NCBI GenBank assembly: GCA_949298665.1
Contig: CASFXO010000324.1
Coordinates: 1 to 6,720, forward strand
Direction: 5' to 3'
Origin: an uncultured Lentisphaeria bacterium
GTDB taxonomy: Bacteria; Verrucomicrobiota; Lentisphaeria; Victivallales; Victivallaceae
DNA: 6,720 bases
Below the pieces are notes generated by a model that was given only the letters and a program-made list of their open reading frames with translations, had not been told where the DNA came from and made no database searches. A program made the translations under genes and the position numbers. Positions 1 through 5,667 of the stretch are shown here, one piece after another (the stretch's first letter is position 1; each line of letters begins with the position of its first letter).

Positions 1-2
1 CA

Positions 3-464
3 CTCTACTGGCTCTCCCTCCGGAATATTATGCCGTTGCGGGTCTGTGTCGGCACCAACCTGTTCGCAGAACGCCGAAACGCTGAAAAGACGCTGAAAGC
101 CGTTCTTGCCGAGGCATCGTGGCGCCATTTGCCCGTGACGATTTTCGGTTTCGGAGAAGCGGGTATTCCGGGGGCCGTGGCGGCGCTGGCGAACGGCGAT
201 CCGCGTATCCGGAAGATCATCCTTTACAACACGCCGCTGCATTCTCCATTCCCGGAGCTGTCCATTGCGGACAACCGGCGATTGAGCCGGGTTCCGCTGC
301 AGGTTTGCGGTAGCATACAGGAAGACGTTTCACTGCCCGATACCGAGTTCCGGCATTTTTCGATCGAAAACCAGAGCAATACCTCCTGGCATGCCGAAAT
401 CGACCGCCTTGCCGCGGTCATGAGAGGAGAACCGGATGAACGGGAAGCAGCAACGGACCGCTGA
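3..464 (+). CDS. alpha/beta-hydrolase-like protein, C-terminal part (5' end outside window)
   Basis: The frame is open to the window edge, and the first ATG (30) has no Shine-Dalgarno sequence, so I read this as the 3' part of a longer gene. Numbering from that ATG, residues 36-41 form a strand (VTIFGF) followed by GFGEAG (40-45) and a helix. This has the shape of a hydrolase nucleophile elbow, but Glu43 stands where Ser normally is. A second strand, VPLQVCGSIQEDV (88-100), looks like the strand leading to the catalytic acid, and W120-H121 lies where the catalytic His is expected. The protein may be an esterase/hydrolase, or the non-catalytic second domain of a two-domain acetylxylan-esterase-like protein. 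No substrate can be assigned. The 3' end overlaps the next gene by 29 bases, so the two are probably co-transcribed. The hydrolase fold is moderately secure; catalytic activity is doubtful. Confidence 0.6.
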   Translation, partial: LYWLSLRNIMPLRVCVGTNLFAERRNAEKTLKAVLAEASWRHLPVTIFGFGEAGIPGAVAALANGDPRIRKIILYNTPLHSPFPELSIADNRRLSRVPLQVCGSIQEDVSLPDTEFRHFSIENQSNTSWHAEIDRLAAVMRGEPDEREAATDR

Positions 465-1299
465 AAGGTGGTTGACCGGTACGGCGCTGGTCTGCTGCGT
501 GCTGGCGTTGTTTCTGCGATGGTATGCCGCCGATCTGCCGAAGATCGCTCGGATTTCGCTGCCGGTGACGCCCCACATGACGCGGGCGGAACTGGCTTTC
601 CTGGAAACGGAATGGACCCCGGTGGCCGTGCTGGTGCTGGCGCCGGGATACAACGGCGACGGCAGCACTTTTCTGCGTGATCCGAAGTGGCGCGATTTTG
701 CCGCCCGGCACCGGCTGGGCGTGGTCGGGCTTTCCTTCGCCTCTGAACTGAATGATCTGCAGAACGGCAAAGGGTATTATTATGTGAAAAACGGTTCCGG
801 GGAAGTGTTGTTCGACGGTCTCCGCCGCATTTACGGCCGTGATCTGCCGCTGCTGCTCTACGGTTTTTCCGGCGGCGCCCATTTCACGGCGCGGCTGGTC
901 GAGTGGCGGCCGGAACGGGTGCTCGGCTGGTGCGCCTATGCCGCCGGCTGGTGGGACGAGCCGCAGCCCATGGAAAACCCGCCTCCGGGCATCGTGGCCT
1001 GCGGCCGGCTGGACAGTCGTTTCCAGGCGTCCTTCGAGTATTATGAAAAAGGGCGCGAGCTGGGCCGTCCGTGGCTCTGGGTCGGTATCGAAAACGGCGA
1101 GCATGTGCCGTGTCCGGAACTGGAGGGACTGGTGCTCGAATGTTTTGCGCTGATTCTCCGCCGTTCCGGCGGTGCCGGCCCGGGTGTGGCGGAACGGCAC
1201 GACGACGAAACGCCGTCGGCGCCGTTTCAATGGGATTTGCGGAAACTGCCGAAGGTGTCCCCGCGCCTGCACATCGGTGACGGTCAGGAAAAGCATTGA
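436..1299 (+). CDS. membrane-anchored alpha/beta hydrolase (putative esterase)
   Basis: The product has 287 residues. Residues 12-28 (LTGTALVCCVLALFLRW) form one hydrophobic segment after a basic N-terminus, so it is probably a signal anchor or uncleaved signal peptide placing the enzyme outside the inner membrane. The rest fits an alpha/beta hydrolase: LVLAPGYNGDG (67-76) resembles the oxyanion-hole strand, GFSGG (143-147) is the nucleophile elbow with Ser145, CGRLD (189-193) supplies a likely Asp193, and NGEH (220-223) supplies His223. All three triad members are in the expected order. The last ~45 residues are Gly/Arg/Asp-rich and look like a poorly ordered tail. The start at 436 is supported by a purine-rich AGAGGAGA (423-430) and lies inside the preceding gene. 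The neighbouring gene is also hydrolase-like, suggesting a tandem duplication or a two-subunit arrangement. The substrate is unknown; deacylation of carbohydrates is only a guess. Confidence 0.8.
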   Translation: MNGKQQRTAERWLTGTALVCCVLALFLRWYAADLPKIARISLPVTPHMTRAELAFLETEWTPVAVLVLAPGYNGDGSTFLRDPKWRDFAARHRLGVVGLSFASELNDLQNGKGYYYVKNGSGEVLFDGLRRIYGRDLPLLLYGFSGGAHFTARLVEWRPERVLGWCAYAAGWWDEPQPMENPPPGIVACGRLDSRFQASFEYYEKGRELGRPWLWVGIENGEHVPCPELEGLVLECFALILRRSGGAGPGVAERHDDETPSAPFQWDLRKLPKVSPRLHIGDGQEKH

Positions 1300-1393
1300 T
1301 GCCGGAAAGCCCGGCGCCGCCGCGGCTCGCCGACTGGTCCCGTCCGGAACCGGACCCGGGGCGCCCCCCCGAACGATGCGCTGGAAAATCCGG

Positions 1394-1430
1394 CGGAAAA
1401 TGACGCCACCGAATGCGAACGTCTTTTCCG
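1394..1430. terminator. weak hairpin in the convergent gap, possible bidirectional terminator
   Basis: CGGAAAA (1394-1400) pairs with TTTTCCG (1424-1430). After a bulged T, GACG (1402-1405) pairs with CGTC (1420-1423), leaving a 14-base loop. It lies between the 3' ends of two convergent genes, where a shared terminator would be expected. There is no free T-run after the stem on either strand, so intrinsic termination is doubtful. Other inverted repeats in this gap (GTCCGG-AA-CCGGAC at 1342-1355, GGGGCGCCCC at 1358-1367) also lack T-runs. I see no gene in 1300-1483. Confidence 0.2.
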
Positions 1431-1483
1431 AATCCGTCCGGCAGCCCCCCGTCAGGGTTCGGGGCGCCGGTTGCGCGGCGACT

Positions 1484-2554
1484 TCAGCGTCTGGAAGTCC
1501 GGACCGGTCTGGGGGCGATGGCCGTGGTGTGGCGGATCAGAAGATCGGTGATGATCGTGGTTTTCTGGGGAGGCGTCTGGCCGTTCAGCAGCGTGATCAT
1601 GTGCTTGGTCAGCGCCTCGGCGATCCGGTCGCTGTGCTGGTTGACGCTGGAAATGCCGAGATCCTCGGCCAGCGCACTGTCGCTGAACCCCATGATGGAA
1701 CAGTCGCGGGGGACCGCAATCCGATGCTCCCGGCAGTAACGCATGACACCGGCCGCATGGGTGTCGTTGCCGCAGATGACCGCGGTCGGCGGGGCGTTCA
1801 GGAGAAACAGTTCCTGGGCGGCGAAATAGCTCCATTCCTGATGGGAGGAAATCCATTTGATGTATTTTTCCGGAATCAGCAGTTTATACTGATCGCAGTA
1901 GCTTTTCAGGCCGTCGAAACGGCGTCGAACCGCCTGATCCGCCAGATCTCCGACGAAAGCGATCCGGGTATGGCCGAGATCATGCAGATAACGTGCCACA
2001 TGGACGGCTCCCTGGGCATCGTCGCTGATGACGTAAGGCACTTCCAGGTCTTCGATGAAATCATCGAAGAAGAGCAGCGGGACATGCAGTTCCCGGTACA
2101 GGGAGCGGTATTTTCGATTGGGAACGGTGATGATGCCGGCCAGCATTTTCTTGGCGGCCAGTTCAAAAATCTTCTGATCGTGGGCCGCGTCTCCGACGGA
2201 AACGCACAGCAGCGGGATCAGATTATGGGTCCACAGCCGGTTGGAGAATTCATAGAAAAGCTGGTAGTAATACATTTCGTTGTGCGGCAGAATGAAGGCG
2301 ATTACGTTTTTCAGCAAAACATTAGTACTATGTTTTTCTCCCATGAAGGTTCCCCGGCAGGGGATCTTGTAGATCAGCTGCTCTTTTTCCAGCAGTGCCA
2401 GAGCCTTCCGAACCGTGAGGTGACTGCAGTGATATTGAGCGGCGAGCTGGGTTTCCGAAGGCAGACGATCCCCGCTTTTCAAATTGGAGGTTTCGGCCAG
2501 ATTGCGGATGGCCAGCGCCACGTCAAAATATTTTTCCGGTTTTCCCGCGCCCAT
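1484..2554 (-). CDS. AraR-type transcriptional regulator, GntR winged helix plus LacI-type ligand-binding domain
   Basis: A repressor-type DNA-binding protein of 356 residues. Residues ~8-72 are a GntR winged helix: SGDRLPSETQLAAQY (27-41) precedes the recognition helix HLTVRKALALLEKEQL (45-60), and the wing is YKIPCRGTFMG (62-72). From ~83 to the end is a LacI/periplasmic-binding-type effector domain, seen in ISDDAQGAVHVARYL (176-190), GHTRIAFVGD (194-203), ICGNDTHAAGV (260-270) and VPRDCSIMGFSDSALAEDLG (281-300), which are typical sugar-pocket and hinge segments. This domain order is that of Bacillus AraR; the effector is probably a sugar but cannot be named. The frame could also start at 2608, but that ATG falls inside the spacer of a strong minus-strand promoter, and the GntR domain begins naturally just after 2554. 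The Shine-Dalgarno for 2554 is weak (GGGCGGGA). The divergent operon is its most likely target. Confidence 0.88.
   Translation of the reverse strand: MGAGKPEKYFDVALAIRNLAETSNLKSGDRLPSETQLAAQYHCSHLTVRKALALLEKEQLIYKIPCRGTFMGEKHSTNVLLKNVIAFILPHNEMYYYQLFYEFSNRLWTHNLIPLLCVSVGDAAHDQKIFELAAKKMLAGIITVPNRKYRSLYRELHVPLLFFDDFIEDLEVPYVISDDAQGAVHVARYLHDLGHTRIAFVGDLADQAVRRRFDGLKSYCDQYKLLIPEKYIKWISSHQEWSYFAAQELFLLNAPPTAVICGNDTHAAGVMRYCREHRIAVPRDCSIMGFSDSALAEDLGISSVNQHSDRIAEALTKHMITLLNGQTPPQKTTIITDLLIRHTTAIAPRPVRTSRR
2316..2336. promoter_or_regulatory. candidate intragenic operator in the regulator gene
   Basis: AAAACAT (2316-2322) and ATGTTTT (2330-2336) are perfect inverted arms around a centre containing TAGTACTA (2323-2330). 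The site lies in the part of the regulator gene encoding the linker between the DNA-binding and effector domains (around residues 74-79). It matches the promoter-proximal site at 2591-2611 in core and outer A/T arms, with centres 275 bases apart. It could be an auxiliary operator for looping, or a coincidence in an AT-richer linker region. Confidence 0.3.
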
Positions 2555-2590
2555 GATTCCCGCCCGTTTCAGGTGAAATTCCGTTGTTTT

Positions 2591-2611
2591 TAAATTATAG
2601 TACTCCATTTA
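2591..2611. promoter_or_regulatory. candidate operator over the regulator promoter (TAGTACT-centred)
   Basis: The palindrome AGTACT (2599-2604) sits between flanking AAAT (2592-2595) and ATTT (2607-2610), overlapping the -10 box and part of the spacer of the minus-strand promoter. It has the general form AAAnnnnTAGTACTnnnTTT and shares this layout, including a half-base offset between inner and outer symmetry, with the site at 2316-2336. GntR-type winged helices often bind palindromes with a GT..AC core, so autoregulation is a reasonable inference. No binding evidence is available from sequence alone. Confidence 0.4.
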
Positions 2612-2622
2612 TCCCCCGTCAA
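2594..2622 (-). promoter_or_regulatory. sigma70-type promoter for the regulator gene
   Basis: Read on the minus strand: TTGACG (-35, 2622-2617), a 17-base spacer, and TATAAT (-10, 2599-2594). The -35 matches consensus at five of six positions and the -10 is perfect. The predicted start is near 2587 (an A), giving a leader of about 33 bases to the ATG at 2554. The upstream in-frame ATG at 2608 would lie before the transcription start, which argues against it. Confidence 0.75.
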
Positions 2623-2629
2623 GTCCTGC

Positions 2630-2643
2630 AAAACGAAAAAAAA
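2630..2643. promoter_or_regulatory. A-tract between the divergent promoters, possible UP element
   Basis: An A4 run (2630-2633) and an A8 run (2636-2643) are separated by CG in otherwise GC-rich DNA. Relative to the predicted minus-strand start (2587) the A8 run spans about -49 to -56, the usual position of a distal UP subsite. Relative to the plus-strand start (2702) it lies near -59 to -66. It may aid RNA polymerase or bend the DNA; this is inferred from position only. Confidence 0.3.
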
Positions 2644-2666
2644 CAGGCCGAATCGACCGACTTTTC

Positions 2667-2695
2667 TTGCCGAGGTCATGGAACATTCCTATAAT
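2667..2695 (+). promoter_or_regulatory. sigma70-type promoter for the pseudopilin/oxidoreductase operon
   Basis: TTGCCG (-35, 2667-2672; four of six consensus positions), a 17-base spacer, then a perfect TATAAT (-10, 2690-2695). The predicted start is near 2702 (G), leaving a 75-base leader before the pseudopilin ATG at 2777. The -10 context CTATAATTTA is identical to that of the divergent promoter. The spacer holds a small inverted repeat, GGAA-CA-TTCC (2680-2689). Confidence 0.7.
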
Positions 2696-2707
2696 TTACT
2701 TGGGAAA

Positions 2708-2722
2708 TCCCCCGGCGGGGGA
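2708..2722 (+). other. leader-RNA hairpin near the 5' end of the operon transcript
   Basis: TCCCCC (2708-2713) pairs with GGGGGA (2717-2722) around a GGC loop: six pairs, five of them G-C. It would form about seven bases from the predicted transcript start. Hairpins at extreme 5' ends can protect mRNA from decay; here that role is inferred. No T-run follows, so it is not an intrinsic terminator. Confidence 0.4.
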
Positions 2723-2763
2723 ATGATGCGACCAAAACGCGCGCCAGTGACACCCAACAAAAC

Positions 2764-2770
2764 AAGGAGA
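2764..2770 (+). promoter_or_regulatory. ribosome binding site that fixes the pseudopilin start
   Basis: AAGGAGA lies six bases before the ATG at 2777. The in-frame ATGs further upstream (2678, 2723, 2726) have no comparable site, and 2678 lies inside the promoter, so translation almost certainly begins at 2777. Confidence 0.8.
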
Positions 2771-2776
2771 GCAGTC

Positions 2777-3505
2777 ATGAGAGGATTTCTGCGATTTACC
2801 CTGATTGAACTTCTGGTGGTCATCGCGATCATCGCGATTCTGGCGGCCATGCTGCTGCCGTCCTTGAACAAGGCCCGGGAAAAAGCCCGCAACATCCAGT
2901 GCACGAACAACATGAAGCAGCACGGCTCCATGTGGCAGTATTACCTGCAGGATAACCAGGACTTCTTTTTCGATGTGCCGGCGACCGGCATTTTCAACGG
3001 CGTCACGGTGGCGTGGCCCAGTTATGTGGCCATCTTCACCGAACAGGGATATTTCAACAAGAGCAGCCACCTGGTGGACAAGATGCTGTATACCCGGCTG
3101 TGGTGTCCGAGCTTCCGGGAACAGACCACCAAGTCCGGCCCGGATTACAGCGATTACGGCTACCATTATCAGGGATTGGGCTGGGGGGCTTCCCCGGGCA
3201 AGATCACTCAGGTGAAAAAACCGTCCCAGACCATTCTGCTGGCCGAGGCCAATCAGAATGACGGCAGCCAGACCAGCCGCTATCCGCTCGCCTCTTATTA
3301 TGCCGGCAATCCCGCCAGCTATGCGGCGACCCGTCATGACGGCGGCACCGCGCTCAACGTGCTCTGGGTCGACGGCCATGTGACCACGGCCCGGACCCAG
3401 CGGAATTTTCCCGGACACGCCTACGATCCGATCTGGGACGCCTACGCTCCCGGCTGTCTCGGACAATACAACTCCAGCACCGACAATCTCTGGGACAAGA
3501 AATGA
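2777..3505 (+). CDS. type II/IV pseudopilin-like protein with prepilin N-terminal methylation motif (DUF1559-like)
   Basis: A 242-residue secreted or surface protein. Residues 7-28 begin FTLIELLVVIAIIAIL, the class III prepilin signal and hydrophobic helix, with Glu11 at +5 of the predicted mature protein and Phe7 as its first residue. Position -1 is Arg6 rather than the usual Gly. The NKAREKAR segment (31-38) and Cys42 in CTNNMKQ follow, then a globular domain with a second Cys in LWCPS (Cys110) and YGYHYQGLG (127-135). The end carries RHDGG...VDGH (186-201), the hallmark of the prepilin-associated H-X9-DG family, though here the spacing is H-X11-DG. Such proteins are very numerous in Lentisphaerota and Planctomycetes, and their exact role is not settled. 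It is the first gene of the operon; its stop overlaps the next gene's start (ATGA), so the two are translationally coupled. That placement hints at a substrate-specific surface role. Confidence 0.88.
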   Translation: MRGFLRFTLIELLVVIAIIAILAAMLLPSLNKAREKARNIQCTNNMKQHGSMWQYYLQDNQDFFFDVPATGIFNGVTVAWPSYVAIFTEQGYFNKSSHLVDKMLYTRLWCPSFREQTTKSGPDYSDYGYHYQGLGWGASPGKITQVKKPSQTILLAEANQNDGSQTSRYPLASYYAGNPASYAATRHDGGTALNVLWVDGHVTTARTQRNFPGHAYDPIWDAYAPGCLGQYNSSTDNLWDKK

Positions 3506-4536
3506 AGAGCCCCGCCATGAAAAAACGTGTCATTGATCTGAAAACCATCAACATCGCCTTCTGCGGGTGCGGCATGGTCGCCCGGGAACACCTGAAGCAC
3601 CTGTCGGATTTCCGCACCCGGGTGGTCGCGGTCTACAACAATCCCGGCCATCTGGAATCCGCCCGGGAATTCGCCGGATTGACGGGATGTTCCTGCTGTA
3701 CCGATGACTTGAAGCGCATTGCGGAAGATCCGAATATTGATGCGGTCTATATCTGCAACTGGCACCATGACCGGGTGGCGATGATTGAGACGCTGGCCGC
3801 CGCGGGCAAGGCGCTGTTTGTGGAAAAACCTCTGGCGCTGCGCGAACCGGACCTGCTCAAGATCGCCGCGATTCTGCGCGAACACCGCATTCATTTTCAT
3901 GCCGGATTCAAGAATCGGTTTCATTCGAGCATGATCGCCGCCCGCAGGATGATGCCCGCGCCCGAAGTGATTTTCAGCCATGTGGCCGACGTGCGCTGGG
4001 AGGACGGGAGCCGTTCCGCCCGGCCGGACATCGGCGGCGGCCATATCGTCAGCCAGGGGATTTACGGATTTGAGGCGGCCTATCTGCTGGCCGGAGCCCG
4101 GCCGGTTTCCGTATGCGCCGCCGGCCGGATTGAACAGACCGCCGATGGGGTGCACGGCCCCATTGCCTGCGTGTTCGAATTTGCCAACGGCGCGGTCGCC
4201 AATGTGATGGTTACCGATACCGGTCTGGCGACCTCGGCCCTGTCGAAGTTCTTCGTTGAGATGTCGACCGGAGGGAATTTTCTGACCCTGAGCAAGCGTT
4301 ATACCGAGCTGCTGTATCGGAACGAATACGGAACCGAGGAGTGCTACCGGTTTGTCGAGGACGGATTCCGGAATCAGAGCCGGGTATTTCTGGATGATCT
4401 GCGTTGCGGCAATCCCAGTTCGTGTTCCTTCCTCGAGGGGGCGATTCCGTCGGTGATGGCGTTCCGGGCGCTGGAATCGGTGAAAACCAACCGAAAAGTG
4501 CGGATCGACCTCTCCGCCTTTTGCGAAAACGGATAA
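3502..4536 (+). CDS. Gfo/Idh/MocA-family NAD(P)-dependent oxidoreductase
   Basis: A cytoplasmic sugar or cyclitol dehydrogenase-type protein of 344 residues. INIAFCGCGMVA (16-27) is the Rossmann dinucleotide loop (G22-x-G24-x-x-A27). DPNIDAVYICN (76-86) and LFVEKPLAL (105-113) are the standard family segments, with Lys109 of the EKP motif as the usual catalytic lysine. The C-terminal domain has GGGHIVSQGIYGFE (178-191), aligned with the usual GGGxLxDxGxHxxD. The customary Asp, His and Asp are therefore Ser184, Tyr188 and Glu191. Tyr at the His position is known in related enzymes such as dihydrodiol dehydrogenase and glucose-fructose oxidoreductase, so activity is plausible but the chemistry may differ. 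The start overlaps the pseudopilin stop as ATGA; an ATG at 3517 is a possible alternative. The substrate is unknown, but the AraR-type regulator and neighbouring dehydrogenases point to carbohydrate conversion. Confidence 0.88.
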   Translation: MKSPAMKKRVIDLKTINIAFCGCGMVAREHLKHLSDFRTRVVAVYNNPGHLESAREFAGLTGCSCCTDDLKRIAEDPNIDAVYICNWHHDRVAMIETLAAAGKALFVEKPLALREPDLLKIAAILREHRIHFHAGFKNRFHSSMIAARRMMPAPEVIFSHVADVRWEDGSRSARPDIGGGHIVSQGIYGFEAAYLLAGARPVSVCAAGRIEQTADGVHGPIACVFEFANGAVANVMVTDTGLATSALSKFFVEMSTGGNFLTLSKRYTELLYRNEYGTEECYRFVEDGFRNQSRVFLDDLRCGNPSSCSFLEGAIPSVMAFRALESVKTNRKVRIDLSAFCENG

Positions 4537-4604
4537 ACGGTTCCCGCGGGGACGAAAAAGCCGGACGGAGAGGCCGCCCGGCGCCGCGAGAAAAACGAAC
4601 CGTT
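4536..4604 (+). other. large nested hairpin between two operon genes
   Basis: Three stems nest within each other. The outer one is AACGGTTC (4536-4543) with GAACCGTT (4597-4604), a perfect eight pairs. Inside it, CGCGG (4545-4549) pairs with CCGCG (4584-4588). The innermost is GCCGG-a-CGG (4560-4568) with CCG-c-CCGGC (4574-4582) around an AGAGG loop. The outer stem begins at the last base of the preceding stop codon and ends 39 bases before the next ATG. There is no T-run, so it is more likely an RNA stability, processing or partial-attenuation element than a terminator. Confidence 0.5.
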
Positions 4605-4643
4605 GAAGATTTCCCGATTTAACCACAGGAGAATGTTGAAAAA

Positions 4644-5654
4644 ATGAAAGCCGCCGTGATCACCGCCCCCGGCAATGTGGCGATGCTGGAGGTGCCGGAC
4701 CTGCCCCCGACGGGAGAATATCAGGTGAAATGCCGGAACCTTTTTTTTGCCGCCTGTACCGGAACCGACCGGAAATTGATTCATAACCAGGTGCCGTGGG
4801 GCGCGGTTTCGTATCCCGCGGTGCTGGGCCACGAAAGTGTCGGGGAAGTCCTGGAGGTCGGCGCCGGAGTGCGTAATTTCCGTCCCGGAGACCTGGTTCT
4901 GCGCCCGGTTTACGGATATGCCGGAACGACGGTGAACGGTCTGGGATGCGAGTTCGGTGGTTTTTCCGAATTCGGTGTGGTTACCGATTATCGGGCCATG
5001 CGGGAGGACGGACGGGAAGATTATTCCGGATACTGCCGCTTTCAGATGAAAATTCCCGCCGCCTGGCGGAATTTCAAGGAATCGGTGCTGTTGATCACGA
5101 TGAAGGAGACCATGAGTTATCTGTTGCCGCTCGGCTCCTTTTACAACAAGCGGGTGGCGGTGATCGGCGCGGGGGCGGTGGGCATGTTCTTCATCAAGTT
5201 CATCAGTCTTCAGTTGCCGGCGCGGCTTACGGCGTTCGCCTCCAGTCTCCGGGCCCGCGACCGGGTCCGGACCGTGGGGGCGGATGAACTGCGGATTCTG
5301 GATCTTTCAGCGCCGCCCGATGAACAGTACGACGTGGTGGTCGACTCCGCCGGCATTCTGGGACAGCTTGAGCAGGCGATCCGGCTGGTCCGGAGCGGCG
5401 GCACCTACGCCACCTACGGCATCGGCGACACCATGGACTGCTGTTTCCGCGGATTCGGTTCGGGGATTCATTTCGCATTTCATTCGCAGGCCGAAGATGA
5501 TCCGACGGTGCACGAGCTGTGCGTCCGGGCGGTGGAGCGCGGTCTGGTGGATCTGACGCAGTTTCGTTCCGGAATCTTTCCGTTTGAGCAGTTGCCGGAG
5601 GTATTCGAGCGGATTGCCCGGAAACAGGAATTCAAGCCGATTTTTACACTCTGA
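4644..5654 (+). CDS. zinc-type medium-chain alcohol/polyol dehydrogenase (MDR superfamily)
   Basis: An NAD(P)-dependent dehydrogenase of 336 residues. The N-terminal GroES-like domain has ACTGTD (37-42), with Cys38 as the first catalytic zinc ligand, and GHESVGEVLEVGAG (62-75), with His63-Glu64 as the next ligands, followed by FRPGDLV (79-85). Glu155 in MKETMSYL may be the further ligand used in sorbitol-dehydrogenase-like members. The Rossmann domain carries VAVIGAGAVG (171-180), and VVVDSAG (231-237) is a typical later strand. The four-cysteine structural-zinc lobe (usually near residues 90-115) is absent; only Cys101 is present. Family knowledge suggests oxidation of a sugar alcohol, sugar or threonine-like alcohol; the substrate is unknown. 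An AGGAGA (4627-4632) precedes the ATG at a rather long spacing of 11 bases. The gene follows the Gfo/Idh/MocA gene by 107 bases and precedes the aldo/keto reductase by 13, as part of the same operon. Confidence 0.87.
   Translation: MKAAVITAPGNVAMLEVPDLPPTGEYQVKCRNLFFAACTGTDRKLIHNQVPWGAVSYPAVLGHESVGEVLEVGAGVRNFRPGDLVLRPVYGYAGTTVNGLGCEFGGFSEFGVVTDYRAMREDGREDYSGYCRFQMKIPAAWRNFKESVLLITMKETMSYLLPLGSFYNKRVAVIGAGAVGMFFIKFISLQLPARLTAFASSLRARDRVRTVGADELRILDLSAPPDEQYDVVVDSAGILGQLEQAIRLVRSGGTYATYGIGDTMDCCFRGFGSGIHFAFHSQAEDDPTVHELCVRAVERGLVDLTQFRSGIFPFEQLPEVFERIARKQEFKPIFTL
4691..4748 (+). terminator. terminator-like hairpin plus T8 run inside the dehydrogenase gene
   Basis: GGTGCCGG (4691-4698) pairs with CCGGAACC (4733-4740) with a single G-A mismatch. 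Inside, ACCTG (4699-4703) pairs with CAGGT (4722-4726), and CCC (4706-4708) with GGG (4712-4714). The outer arm is followed at once by eight T (4741-4748), coding part of Leu33-Phe34-Phe35. This is the layout of an intrinsic terminator but it lies in codons 16-35 of a gene. Active translation would normally mask it, so it may act as a polarity or attenuation point, or be fortuitous. Confidence 0.3.
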
Positions 5655-5667
5655 GGTGAGGTGAACC

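Noticed and set aside
418..1296. Minus-strand frame of 292 codons opposite the membrane-anchored hydrolase
   Set aside because: Arg/His/Gln/Pro-rich shadow product. The plus strand has a ribosome binding site, a membrane segment and hydrolase motifs.
1364..1370. C7 homopolymer in the convergent gap
   Set aside because: Outside any supported gene, so no frame is affected. No sign of a broken gene around it.
1172..2593. Long plus-strand open frame (473 codons) opposite the regulator gene
   Set aside because: Its product is low in recognisable domains, while the minus strand encodes clear GntR and LacI-type domains. It is an antisense shadow typical of GC-rich DNA.
2555..2608. Upstream ATG (2608) as regulator start
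   Set aside because: The ATG lies within the 17-base spacer of a TTGACG/TATAAT promoter, so the transcript would begin after it. GntR homology starts after 2554. Not excluded if another promoter exists upstream.
2678..2776. Upstream ATGs (2678, 2723, 2726) as pseudopilin starts
   Set aside because: 2678 lies in the promoter spacer and none has a good ribosome binding site. The extra residues would also put 33 residues before the short prepilin leader.
2696..3466. Minus-strand frame of 256 codons opposite the pseudopilin
   Set aside because: Shadow of a clear pseudopilin gene, with no supporting start signal.
3442..4626. Minus-strand frame of 394 codons opposite the Gfo/Idh/MocA gene
   Set aside because: No recognisable motif, whereas the plus strand has the full family signature. 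It also runs across the end of the pseudopilin gene.
4633..4647. Four-codon minicistron (ATG TTG AAA AAA TGA) overlapping the dehydrogenase start
   Set aside because: Its ATG is too close to the Shine-Dalgarno sequence to be used efficiently and the peptide is trivial. Most likely chance.
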